Notes under the pieces: generated by a model | Told to the model about the DNA's origin: nothing | What the model saw: only the letters and a program-made list of their open reading frames with translations | Database searches by the model: none | Translations under genes and position numbers: made by a program | Shown: in pieces, positions 1 to 6,765 of the stretch | How the letters are laid out: each line of letters opens with the position of its first letter | How positions within the stretch are numbered: the first letter of the stretch is position 1 | NCBI GenBank assembly: GCA_905233785.1 | Contig: CAJOCV010000051.1 | Location: 1-17,063 of the forward strand | Direction of reading: 5' to 3' | DNA: 17,063 nucleotides | Source of the DNA: an uncultured Oscillospiraceae bacterium | Lineage (GTDB): Bacteria; Bacillota; Clostridia; Oscillospirales; Oscillospiraceae

Positions 1-2
1 CG

Positions 3-512
3 TCACTCCGTTTCGATCTCGATCACAAGGGTCTGGAGTCCCTGCCGCTCAGCGTAGAGAATCGTGCTCTGGGTGCCGCCGGAGCAGCCCGTGTAGCAGG
101 CCAGCAGCAGCGAGGAATGATCCACCATATAGCGGTTGCGCCTTTGCATACAGTCGGGCGTATAGTGGATCTGCAGCACATTCACCCTGTCGCAGGCATC
201 GAGCAAACGGTTGTAGCGCTGCCGCTGTGCGATACCCCAGCGATCCGGCTGGCTTCCGCAGGGGACGACGGCCTCCAGCGTTACATCCCGATGCTCTGCG
301 CGCAGCTGCAGCACCGCCTCTGCAAAATACATATCGCAGCCGAGCGCCATACCGCAAAGAAAATGCCGCCAGCCCGCCTCGTAAAGCCCCTCGAGCCGGG
401 CGGCAAGCTCCATCTTCAGTTTTTCGCAGCGGGGATCGTCCTCCCGTGTCCCCCAGGGGAGGGACTGTGGCCGATGCCCCGTAAAGCTGCAGGTGATTGC
501 CCGTTCGTTCAT
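3..512 (-). CDS. SLOG-family (DUF1273/YpsA-like) protein
   Basis: This 169-residue protein resembles the DUF1273/YpsA branch of the SLOG Rossmann-like superfamily, whose members are thought to bind nucleotides or nucleotide-derived ligands. Visible motifs are TGHRP at residues 11-15, CGMALGCD at 53-60 (the usual glycine-rich GGALGxD loop with Cys in place of the first Gly), NRYMVD at 126-131 and SGGT at 144-147. The length fits the single-domain family. The start at 512 was chosen over an in-frame ATG at 578 because GAGGA lies 6 bases upstream of it and the longer form would run through the promoter. The gene is monocistronic in view and divergent from the pot operon. The cellular role of the family is poorly defined. 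I am confident of the fold and not of a function. Confidence 0.85.
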   Translation of the reverse strand: MNERAITCSFTGHRPQSLPWGTREDDPRCEKLKMELAARLEGLYEAGWRHFLCGMALGCDMYFAEAVLQLRAEHRDVTLEAVVPCGSQPDRWGIAQRQRYNRLLDACDRVNVLQIHYTPDCMQRRNRYMVDHSSLLLACYTGCSGGTQSTILYAERQGLQTLVIEIETE

Positions 513-539
513 AACATTTCCTCGTTTCTTGATGTTCCC

Positions 540-568
540 AGTATAATATAACAGACGGCGCTTGTCAA
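540..568 (-). promoter_or_regulatory. Sigma-A-type promoter of the SLOG gene
   Basis: Read on the minus strand, TTGACA (568-563) is followed by a 17-base spacer and TATACT (545-540). This places the start of transcription about 20 bases upstream of the GAGGA ribosome binding site. It lies about 40 bases from, and points away from, the pot promoter. Confidence 0.75.
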
Positions 569-605
569 AGTCTCTCATATTCTGGAAACAATTTTATTCT
601 CACCC

Positions 606-634
606 TTGACAGAGTTGGGGAATCCTGTTAAAAT
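606..634 (+). promoter_or_regulatory. Sigma-A-type promoter of the pot operon leader
   Basis: TTGACA (606-611), a 17-base spacer and TAAAAT (629-634) form a near-consensus promoter. Transcription would start near 641, leaving an untranslated leader of about 355 bases before potA. Confidence 0.8.
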
Positions 635-640
635 GAGTCG

Positions 641-977
641 TCTCAATCGGATAGGGTCTATCTGAAGCAAGATGTCGACCGCAAGCGCCGCATAAGCGGC
701 TGGAGCCAAGGCCATACGGACAGCCGGGTCGAATGCCGAATCTCCGCGGAACGCGGCGGCAACTTCTGTTGCCTTATTGATTGCGTTAAGAGCGCAGTTT
801 TATAAGTTGGTTACTATAAACCGGTATACAAACTTGTGAAATGGTCAATAAGAGTAGTAAAAGTAATCTTTGCTATATAGACTCTGAAGCCACTTGAGAT
901 GCAAAAGCCCTGAACGGGGGTCAAAGCATCTGTTCCAAGGTGATGTATACCAGTGTATACGTCGCCTTTTCTTTTTT
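641..977 (+). ncRNA. Structured 5' leader of potABCD, candidate riboswitch or attenuator
   Basis: This stretch between promoter and potA carries no convincing ORF but many paired segments. TCGACC (675-680) can pair with GGTCGA (727-732), enclosing GCCGC-ATAA-GCGGC (687-700). CCGCG-GAA-CGCGG (744-756) is closed by GCCG (735-738) and CGGC (757-760). The last arm competes with GGCAAC-TTCT-GTTGCC (758-773). AAGTT (804-808) pairs with AACTT (831-835), AGAGT (851-855) with ACTCT (881-885), and AGATGC (897-902) with GCATCT (926-931). It ends in an intrinsic terminator (939-977). GGTATACA (823-830) is complementary to TGTATACC (944-951) inside that terminator, so pairing there would block it. I did not recognise T-box, SAM, TPP, FMN, cobalamin, lysine, glycine, ykkC, c-di-AMP or c-di-GMP hallmarks. 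Pairings were made by eye. Confidence 0.65.
939..977 (+). terminator. Intrinsic terminator inside the pot leader (attenuator)
   Basis: GGTGATGTATAC (939-950), loop CAGT (951-954) and GTATACGTCGCC (955-966) form a 12-bp stem with two G-U pairs. It is followed by TTTTCTTTTTT (967-977). It lies only 20 bases before the potA start codon and downstream of the pot promoter, so it must be conditionally read through for the operon to be expressed. Confidence 0.8.
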
Positions 978-996
978 GGAAAATCGGGAGAGAGCT

Positions 997-2157
997 ATGA
1001 AAAAAATCATCGAGCTGAAAAATGTAACCAAATCCTTTGACGGGCAGGTCGTGCTGGACAACATCAGCCTCGACATTTACGACAATGAGTTTCTGACGCT
1101 GCTGGGGCCTTCCGGCTGCGGCAAAACCACGACGCTGCGTCTGATCGCGGGCTTTTTGAGCCCCGATCACGGCGACATTATCTTCCTCGGAGAAGACATC
1201 AAGGATGTGCCGCCCCACAAGCGCAACGTGAACACCGTCTTTCAGCGCTACGCCCTCTTTCCCCACTTGAACGTGTTTGAAAACGTGGCCTTCCCGCTGC
1301 GGGAAAAGCGCGTCCCCAAGGCGGAGATCGAGCAGAAGGTCGCGGAAATGCTCAAGCTTGTCGCCCTCTCCGGCTTTGAAAAGCGCAGCGTGACCAGCCT
1401 CTCCGGCGGGCAGCAGCAGCGCGTGGCTATCGCCCGCGCGCTTGTGAACAACCCGAAGGTGCTGCTGCTGGACGAGCCGCTCGCAGCGCTGGACTTGAAG
1501 CTTCGCAAGGACATGCAGTCGGAGCTCAAGAAGATTCAAAAGGCCACGGGCATCACCTTCGTCTTTGTCACGCACGACCAGGAGGAAGCGCTCTCCATGT
1601 CCGACACGGTGGTGGTCATGTCCGAGGGCCGCATCCAGCAGATCGGCACCCCCGTGGACATCTACAACGAACCGGAAAACGCCTTTGTGGCGGACTTCAT
1701 CGGTGAGAGCAATATCCTCGACGGCGTGATGCTGGAGGACAATAAGGTGCGCTTCCACGGGCATACCTTCACCTGCGTGGACGGCGGCTTTGCCCCCAAG
1801 GAGCCGGTGGACGTGGTCGTGCGCCCCGAGGATGTGGACATTGTGCCCGAGGCCAGGGGGATGCTGCGCGGCGTCGTCACCTCCGTGACCTTCCTCGGCG
1901 TACACTATGAGATCATCGTGGACATCAACGGCTTCAAGTGGATGATCCAGACCACCGACTTTGTGGACGTGGGCGAGCGCATCGGCCTCTCCATCGACCC
2001 GGACGCCATCCATATCATGAAAAAGTCCGAATACTCCGGCATGTTCGGCGACTACTCCTCCTTCTCCATGGAGATGGACGAGATCGGCGAGCTGGAGGAA
2101 CACGATCTTACCGAGCTCGGCGAGGTCGCCGCCGCAGAAAGCGAGGGCGAAGCGTGA
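997..2157 (+). CDS. potA: Spermidine/putrescine ABC transporter ATP-binding protein
   Basis: This 386-residue ATPase energises polyamine uptake at the cytoplasmic face of the membrane. Motifs in order are Walker A GPSGCGKTT (37-45), Q-loop Q83 in VFQRYALFPH, signature LSGGQ (135-139), Walker B VLLLDEP (155-161) and switch His193 in VTHDQEEAL. A TOBE-like regulatory domain follows at about 240-340, with RPEDVDI near 276. The acidic tail (about 358-386) is longer than a minimal PotA and its role is unknown. The start at 997 has GGGAGAG just upstream; an earlier in-frame ATG at 940 is rejected because it lies in the leader terminator. It overlaps potB by 4 bases (GTGA), so the two are translationally coupled. 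Specificity for polyamine over other PotA-like substrates rests on the PotD homologue downstream. Confidence 0.95.
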   Translation: MKKIIELKNVTKSFDGQVVLDNISLDIYDNEFLTLLGPSGCGKTTTLRLIAGFLSPDHGDIIFLGEDIKDVPPHKRNVNTVFQRYALFPHLNVFENVAFPLREKRVPKAEIEQKVAEMLKLVALSGFEKRSVTSLSGGQQQRVAIARALVNNPKVLLLDEPLAALDLKLRKDMQSELKKIQKATGITFVFVTHDQEEALSMSDTVVVMSEGRIQQIGTPVDIYNEPENAFVADFIGESNILDGVMLEDNKVRFHGHTFTCVDGGFAPKEPVDVVVRPEDVDIVPEARGMLRGVVTSVTFLGVHYEIIVDINGFKWMIQTTDFVDVGERIGLSIDPDAIHIMKKSEYSGMFGDYSSFSMEMDEIGELEEHDLTELGEVAAAESEGEA

Positions 2158-3038
2158 AGAACAAAAACGCCGTCTCCCGGCGGGAACGGATCATCCGGCG
2201 GCTCTGCCTCTCGCCGTACTCGGTATGGGCTGTGCTGTTTATCGTGGTGCCGCTGATTTTCGTGGCTTACTACGCCTTTACCGACAACGATTTTCAGTTC
2301 ACCTTCGCGAACATCACCCGCTTTTTTACCGCCACCTCCACCATTACGGATGATTCCGGCGCCGCGCGTGAGGTACGCACCTATCTGCTGATCTTCCTGC
2401 GCTCGTTAAAGCTCGCGGTGATCTCCACGTTTATCTGTCTGCTGATGGGCTATCCCGCGGCCTACATCATCTCCAAGGCCAGCGCACGGGTGCAGAGCAT
2501 CCTCATCACGCTCATTATGATCCCCATGTGGATGAACTTTTTGATCCGCACCTACGCCTGGATGACGATTTTACAGGACACCGGTATATTCAACAGCATG
2601 CTCGGCCTTGTCGGCCTTCACCCCGTACACATCATCGGCACGGAGGCCGCCGTCGTGATCGGCATGGTGTACGACTACTTCCCGTATATGATCCTGCCCA
2701 TCTACTCGGTCATGGCGAAGATGGACGAAAAGCTCATCGAGGCCGCGCGCGACCTCGGCTGCGGCAGCTTCGGCGTGCTGCGCCGTGTGATCTGGCCGCT
2801 GAGCCTGCCCGGCGTGTTCTCCGGCATCACGATGGTGCTGGTGCCCTCCATCTCCACCTTCTATATCTCCCAGAAGCTTGGCAACGGCAAGTTCTATCTG
2901 ATCGGCGACGCGATCGAGGGGCAATATGTGGCCAATAACCTCCATTTTGCCGCCGCCATCGCCTTCATCCTGATGGTCATTCTGCTATTCTGCATGGCCG
3001 TCTTCCAGCGCGCCGCCAACAAGCGCGCCGCCGTCTGA
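2154..3038 (+). CDS. potB: Spermidine/putrescine ABC transporter permease, first subunit
   Basis: This is a 294-residue inner-membrane permease that pairs with PotC to form the translocation path. It has about six hydrophobic segments, the first at about 21-42 after a short basic N-terminus. A periplasm-type insert (about 43-75) follows. The binding-protein-dependent transport EAA loop is at 197-220 (EAARDLGCGSFGVLRR then LPG), the site that contacts PotA. Translation starts at GTG 2154, which overlaps the potA stop. GAGGG lies a few bases upstream, within potA. The length is typical for PotB. Confidence 0.93.
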   Translation: MKNKNAVSRRERIIRRLCLSPYSVWAVLFIVVPLIFVAYYAFTDNDFQFTFANITRFFTATSTITDDSGAAREVRTYLLIFLRSLKLAVISTFICLLMGYPAAYIISKASARVQSILITLIMIPMWMNFLIRTYAWMTILQDTGIFNSMLGLVGLHPVHIIGTEAAVVIGMVYDYFPYMILPIYSVMAKMDEKLIEAARDLGCGSFGVLRRVIWPLSLPGVFSGITMVLVPSISTFYISQKLGNGKFYLIGDAIEGQYVANNLHFAAAIAFILMVILLFCMAVFQRAANKRAAV

Positions 3039-3052
3039 AAGGAGGCGCCGCC

Positions 3053-3901
3053 ATGAAAATGAAACCCCTCGCCAAATTCTACACCGTGCTCGTGATGGTC
3101 TTTCTCTTTGCGCCCATTGTGATCCTGCTGGTGTTCTCCTTCAACGAGGCCAAAAGCCTTTCGGTGTTCTCCGGCTTCTCCTTCTATTGGTACCGTGAGC
3201 TGTTCCGGGATTCCGACACGCTGGGCGCCGTGCGCAACACGCTGCTGCTCGCCGTGAGCGCTTCGCTCCTCTCCACTGTCATGGGTACCGCCGCCGCCGT
3301 CGGCATCTTTAAGCTCAGAAGCAAGTATCTGCGCACGATCATGGACACCGTGACGAACATTCCCATGATCAACCCCGACATCATCACCGGTATCTCTCTG
3401 ATGCTCATGTTCGTGTTCGTCGGCCGTCTCTTCGGCGCGGCGACAAGCCTGAGCTTCTGGACGATGCTGATCGCGCACATCACCTTCTGCCTGCCTTATG
3501 TGATCCTCCAGGTGCTCCCCAAGCTTCAGCAGATGGACAAGTCCCTGCCCGAGGCGGCGCAGGATCTGGGCTGTACGCCGCTGCGCGCCTTCTTCAAGGT
3601 GGAGATCCCCGAAATCCTGCCCGGCATCGTCACCGGCCTGATCATGGCCTTCACCCTGTCGCTGGACGACTTTGTGATCTCCTACTTCACCGCCGGCAAC
3701 GGCTTTCAGACCCTGCCCATCCGCATCTACAACATGACCAAGAAAACGGTCACCCCCAAAATGTACGCTCTGGCTACCATCATCTTCTTCGTGATCCTGA
3801 TCCTGCTGATGATCTCCAATCTCTTTGATTCGGAGAGCGCAGAGACGGTCAGAAAAGCGAAAGAAAAGAAATCCAAAAAAATGAAGGAGAACACAAAATG
3901 A
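3053..3901 (+). CDS. potC: Spermidine/putrescine ABC transporter permease, second subunit
   Basis: This 282-residue permease partners PotB. Hydrophobic segments begin at about 11-30, and the EAA loop is at 167-191 (EAAQDLGCTPLRAFFK then LPG), giving the second docking site for the ATPase. The characteristic SLDDFVISYF stretch follows at 203-212. The C-terminus is strongly basic (RKAKEKKSKKMKE). A perfect AGGAGG precedes the ATG in the 14-base gap after potB. The stop overlaps the potD start (ATGA, 3898-3901), so PotC and PotD synthesis is coupled. Confidence 0.94.
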   Translation: MKMKPLAKFYTVLVMVFLFAPIVILLVFSFNEAKSLSVFSGFSFYWYRELFRDSDTLGAVRNTLLLAVSASLLSTVMGTAAAVGIFKLRSKYLRTIMDTVTNIPMINPDIITGISLMLMFVFVGRLFGAATSLSFWTMLIAHITFCLPYVILQVLPKLQQMDKSLPEAAQDLGCTPLRAFFKVEIPEILPGIVTGLIMAFTLSLDDFVISYFTAGNGFQTLPIRIYNMTKKTVTPKMYALATIIFFVILILLMISNLFDSESAETVRKAKEKKSKKMKENTK

Positions 3902-5007
3902 AAAAGCTGATCCCCATCCTGCTGCTTACCGCCATGCTCTGCGCCATCCTGCTCACCGGCTGCGGCGGCAAGGACACGCTCACCCTGAACGTCTACAATT
4001 GGGGCGAGTACATTTCCGACGGCTCCGAGGATTCGTTTGACACGATCCGTGAGTTTGAGAAATGGTATGAGGCCGAATACGGTCAGAAGCTCAAGGTCAA
4101 CTACGACACCTACGCCAGCAATGAGGACATGTACAACAAGCTCTCCACCGGCGCTGTGAGCTATGACGTGGTCATTCCCTCCGACTACATGATCGCCCGT
4201 ATGGCGGCTGAGAACATGCTGCTGCCCCTGGATTACAGCAACATCCCCAACTACGAGTACATTGATGAGAGCTTCCGCGGCCTGTACTACGATCCCGACA
4301 ACGTGTACACCGTGCCCTACACCTACGGCGTGGTGGGCATCATCTACAACGCAAACGTGGTGGACGAAGCCGACGCTGTTGACTGGGATCTCATGTGGAA
4401 CAGCAAATACGCCGGCAACATCGTGCAGTTTAACAACTCCCGCGACGCCTTTGCCACCGCTCAGTACAAGCTGGGGCTGGATGTAAATTCCACCGACCAC
4501 GCCAACTGGGACGCCGCTCTTGCCGAGCTCAAGACCCAGGCTCCCCTGATCAAAAGCTATGTCATGGATGAAATTTACAACATGATGGAGTCCGGCGAGG
4601 CCGCGGTGGGCGCCTACTACGCGGGCGACTACTTCACGATGCTGGACGCGCAGAGCGACAGCGTTGACCTGCGCTTCTACTACCCCGAGCGCACCAACTA
4701 CTTTGTGGACGCGATGTGCATCCCCTCCTCCTGCCAGCACAAGGAGCTGGCTGAGATCTTCATCAACTACATGCTCTCCGAGGAGCCCGCTATCGCCAAC
4801 GCCGAGTATATCTACTACGCGTCCCCGAACGCCCTGGTCTACGAGAGCGCTGACTACGCCGAGGAGCTGGGCGAGGAAGCGATGGAGATCCTCTACCCGG
4901 GCATCGAGAACTTCAGCGAGCTCTACAACGAGTACGCCTACCGCAACCTTGACGCGGAGACGCTCGACTACGTGAATACCCTCTGGGAAGAGCTCAAGAT
5001 CGCCTGA
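3898..5007 (+). CDS. potD: Spermidine/putrescine-binding lipoprotein
   Basis: This 369-residue extracellular substrate-binding protein delivers polyamine to PotB/PotC. The N-terminus is a lipoprotein signal with lipobox LLTGC, so Cys22 would be lipidated and the protein held on the outer face of the membrane. The mature part has PotD hallmarks: LNVYNWGEYI near residue 31, the hinge-type segment VPYTYGVVGIIYN at about 138-150, and an aromatic, acidic pocket region consistent with binding cationic polyamines. GGAG lies 10 bases upstream of the ATG, within potC. As the last gene of the operon it is followed by a repeat and a terminator. Spermidine versus putrescine preference cannot be told from sequence alone. 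Confidence 0.94.
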   Translation: MKKLIPILLLTAMLCAILLTGCGGKDTLTLNVYNWGEYISDGSEDSFDTIREFEKWYEAEYGQKLKVNYDTYASNEDMYNKLSTGAVSYDVVIPSDYMIARMAAENMLLPLDYSNIPNYEYIDESFRGLYYDPDNVYTVPYTYGVVGIIYNANVVDEADAVDWDLMWNSKYAGNIVQFNNSRDAFATAQYKLGLDVNSTDHANWDAALAELKTQAPLIKSYVMDEIYNMMESGEAAVGAYYAGDYFTMLDAQSDSVDLRFYYPERTNYFVDAMCIPSSCQHKELAEIFINYMLSEEPAIANAEYIYYASPNALVYESADYAEELGEEAMEILYPGIENFSELYNEYAYRNLDAETLDYVNTLWEELKIA

Positions 5008-5023
5008 TGCGGCGCACCCGCCC

Positions 5024-5092
5024 GTAGGGACGACCGTTGGTCGTCCGCCTGTCGCATCACATAAAACGCGGACGAGCAATGCTCGTCCCTAC
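5024..5092 (+). repeat. REP-like palindromic element after potD
   Basis: Terminal inverted repeats GTAGGGACGA (5024-5033) and TCGTCCCTAC (5083-5092) bound a 69-base unit. Each half is itself a perfect hairpin: GGACGACC-GTT-GGTCGTCC (5028-5046) and GGACGAGC-AAT-GCTCGTCC (5070-5088). A further pair, TGATGCG (5005-5011) with CGCATCA (5053-5059), involves the potD stop codon region. The twin-hairpin layout resembles REP/BIME or small MITE elements. It sits between potD and its terminator, so it would be transcribed with the operon and could protect the mRNA 3' end. Copy number elsewhere is unknown. Confidence 0.75.
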
Positions 5093-5100
5093 CTTACAGA

Positions 5101-5136
5101 AAATATCCTCACACGATTTGTGTGAGGATATTTTTT
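5101..5136 (+). terminator. Intrinsic terminator of the pot operon
   Basis: AAATATCCTCACAC (5101-5114), loop GATTT and GTGTGAGGATATTT (5120-5133) form a perfect 14-bp stem that merges into a run of T (5131-5136). The A-rich 5' arm also allows termination from the opposite strand. Confidence 0.9.
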
Positions 5137-5154
5137 GCGCAAAAGCACACAATA
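5126..5154 (+). promoter_or_regulatory. Possible forespore sigma-G promoter of spoVAD
   Basis: GGATA (5126-5130) fits the sigma-G -35 pattern gnATr. Seventeen bases later, CACAATA (5148-5154) fits the -10 pattern cAtnnTA with one mismatch. Known spoVA operons are sigma-G dependent, and no sigma-A promoter is obvious here. The -35 would lie inside the 3' arm of the pot terminator. Confidence 0.4.
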
Positions 5155-5180
5155 ACGTAAAAACAAAAGGAGCGAAACAG

Positions 5181-6191
5181 ATGACGAAGAAACTCGGCAA
5201 GCAGAGCTTTTTGCTGCCCTCCGCCCCGGCGATCCTGTCCTATGCCGCGGTGGTGGGCAAGAAGGAGGGCGACGGGCCGCTCAAAAACTGTTTCGATGTG
5301 GTCTCGGAGGATTCCTATTTCGGGCAGGAGAGCTGGGAGAAGGCGGAGAGCGAAATGCTGCGGCAGTGCTTCCATCTCAGCTGCGACAAGGCGGGGCTGG
5401 CGCCTTCCGCGCTGGACGGTATTTTTGCTGGCGATCTGCTAAATCAGTGCGTCGCCTCCAGCTTTGCCATGAAAGACAGCGGGCTTCCCTATTTTGGACT
5501 CTACGGCGCCTGCTCGACAATGGCGGAGACGCTGACGCTCGCCGCCATGAGCCTTGACGGCGGCTTCGGAGAGCGCTTCTGCGCGATCACAGGCTCCCAT
5601 TTCTGCTCTGCTGAACGGCAGTACCGCTTCCCGCTGGAATACGGCGGGCAGCGCACGCCCTCCTCCCAGTGGACGGTCACCGGCTCCGGCGCGGTCATTT
5701 TGGGGCGCGAGGGAAAGCTGCGCATCCGGCTCGTCACGCCTGGGCGTATCGTGGACGCGGGCGTGAGCGACGTAAACAACATGGGCGCTGCTATGACGCC
5801 CGCGGCTTACGATACGCTGCGCGCGCACTTTTCCGACACCGGGCGCAGTCCCGGAGACTACGACGCGATCTTTACCGGCGACCTCGGCGCGCTGGGGCAC
5901 GACCTGCTCGAGACGCTCTTTGCCGCTGACGGCGTTTCCCTCGGCAAGCATTACGCGGACTGCGGCGTGCTGATTTACGATGCGGCGGCGCAGAAGGTGA
6001 ACGCGGGCGGTTCCGGCTGCGGCTGCAGCGCGTCGGTGCTCTGCGGGCATATTTTGCCGGAGATGGAGCGCGGGCGCTGGAAGCGGGTACTCTTTGCCGC
6101 CACCGGCGCGCTCATGTCCCCCACCAGCGCCATGCAGGGAGCGAGCATCCCCGGCATCTGTCACGCGGTCGTGATCGAGAGGGAGGATTGA
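5181..6191 (+). CDS. spoVAD: Stage V sporulation protein AD
   Basis: This 336-residue protein has the thiolase-like SpoVAD fold. SpoVAD binds dipicolinic acid and helps move Ca-DPA into the developing spore with SpoVAC and SpoVAE. Recognisable stretches are the N-terminal KQSFLLPSAPAILSYAAVVG, the DSYFGQESWEKAE segment (44-56), YGACSTMAE (108-116), and a glycine/cysteine-rich GSGCGCSASV (277-286). The C-terminal ALMSPTSAMQGASIPGICHAV is the most diagnostic part. AAAGGAG is placed 9 bases before the ATG. spoVAE begins 4 bases after the stop. The usual upstream partner spoVAC is absent: the pot terminator is directly upstream. Confidence 0.94.
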   Translation: MTKKLGKQSFLLPSAPAILSYAAVVGKKEGDGPLKNCFDVVSEDSYFGQESWEKAESEMLRQCFHLSCDKAGLAPSALDGIFAGDLLNQCVASSFAMKDSGLPYFGLYGACSTMAETLTLAAMSLDGGFGERFCAITGSHFCSAERQYRFPLEYGGQRTPSSQWTVTGSGAVILGREGKLRIRLVTPGRIVDAGVSDVNNMGAAMTPAAYDTLRAHFSDTGRSPGDYDAIFTGDLGALGHDLLETLFAADGVSLGKHYADCGVLIYDAAAQKVNAGGSGCGCSASVLCGHILPEMERGRWKRVLFAATGALMSPTSAMQGASIPGICHAVVIERED

Positions 6192-6195
6192 TCGC

Positions 6196-6564
6196 ATGGA
6201 CGTTTTTCTGATGTATCTCAAATGCTTTGCCGTCGGCGGGCTTTTCTGTGTGATCGGGCAGCTCTTGATCGACTATACCAAGCTTACGCCCGCGCGCATC
6301 CTGACGCTGTTTGTAGTCAGCGGTGTCGTTCTTGGCGCGCTGGGGCTGTATCAGCCGCTGGTGGATTGGGCGGGCGCGGGCGCCACGGTGCCGCTCACGG
6401 GCTTTGGAAACACCCTTGCCAAAGGGGTCAAAAAAGCAGTGGCGGAGTCCGGGATTCTGGGCGCTTTCACGGGCGGCCTCACCGCCTCCGCCGGCGGCAT
6501 CTGCGCCGCTGTGCTGTTCGGCCTCGTGGCAGCGCTCGTGGCAAAGCCGAAGGACAAGAATTAG
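6196..6564 (+). CDS. spoVAE: Stage V sporulation protein AE
   Basis: This 122-residue integral membrane protein of the SpoVAE/SpoVAEB family has three or four hydrophobic segments (about 4-22, 34-52, 85-115). The conserved GFGNTLAKGVKKAVAESG (about residues 68-85) is a family hallmark. With SpoVAC it is thought to form the DPA channel of the forespore inner membrane. GGGAGG lies 9 bases before the ATG. The last codon and stop (AAT TAG) coincide with the left end of an inverted-repeat element. The length agrees with the family, so the stop does not truncate the protein severely. Confidence 0.93.
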   Translation: MDVFLMYLKCFAVGGLFCVIGQLLIDYTKLTPARILTLFVVSGVVLGALGLYQPLVDWAGAGATVPLTGFGNTLAKGVKKAVAESGILGAFTGGLTASAGGICAAVLFGLVAALVAKPKDKN

Positions 6565-6765
6565 TTTTCAGTTTTCAGTTTTTAGTTTTCTATTATCATG
6601 TTTTCCGACTTATAATAAAGTAAAAAAGACCCGATGAATATGCAGAACTGTTCTTGCACATTCATCGGGGCATTGCTTTTTTCAATCACCGATCTGTCAG
6701 AGGCAGCAAGCTTCCGTCTTGATCGTTCCGTCTGAAAACTGAAAACTGAATTCTGAAAACTAATT
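6559..6765. repeat. Inverted-repeat (MITE/REP-like) element in the convergent gap
   Basis: AATTAGTTTTCAG at 6559-6571 is repeated exactly, inverted, as CTGAAAACTAATT at 6753-6765. Inside each end are 7-base tandem units of the AGTTTTC type (three or four on each side, some degenerate), so both ends are directly repeated as well as mutually inverted. The 207-base unit carries a bidirectional terminator at its centre. No transposase or target-site duplication is seen. Its two ends supply the Asn-stop (AAT TAG) of spoVAE on one side and of the hexokinase gene on the other. Confidence 0.7.
6630..6682. terminator. Bidirectional intrinsic terminator between spoVAE and hexokinase
   Basis: CCCGATGAAT (6630-6639) pairs with ATTCATCGGG (6660-6669). 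The stem is extended inward by TGCA/TGCA and GAAC/GTTC. TTTTTT lies at 6677-6682 for the plus strand. A run of A at about 6622-6627 becomes T on the minus strand, serving the hexokinase transcript. Confidence 0.85.

Noticed and set aside
633..896. Possible leader peptides (short frames from ATGs at 633, 672, 734 and 841)
   Set aside because: The first starts inside the -10 box, the others lack good ribosome sites, and none has a run of codons suggesting amino-acid attenuation.
641..977. T-box or another familiar riboswitch in the pot leader
   Set aside because: The T-box AGGGTGGnACCGCG core and the core motifs of SAM, TPP, FMN, cobalamin, lysine, glycine, ykkC and cyclic-dinucleotide classes were not found by eye. 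Only a covariance search could settle this.
940..996. Upstream in-frame ATG giving PotA 19 more residues
   Set aside because: It lies in the leader terminator stem. The ATG at 997 has GGGAGAG upstream and gives the normal PotA N-terminus.
814..2103. Long minus-strand frame opposite potA
   Set aside because: It is a His/Val/Asp-rich shadow of the GC-rich codons of potA, which has full ABC motifs. Similar shadows lie opposite potD, spoVAD, srtB and the surface protein.
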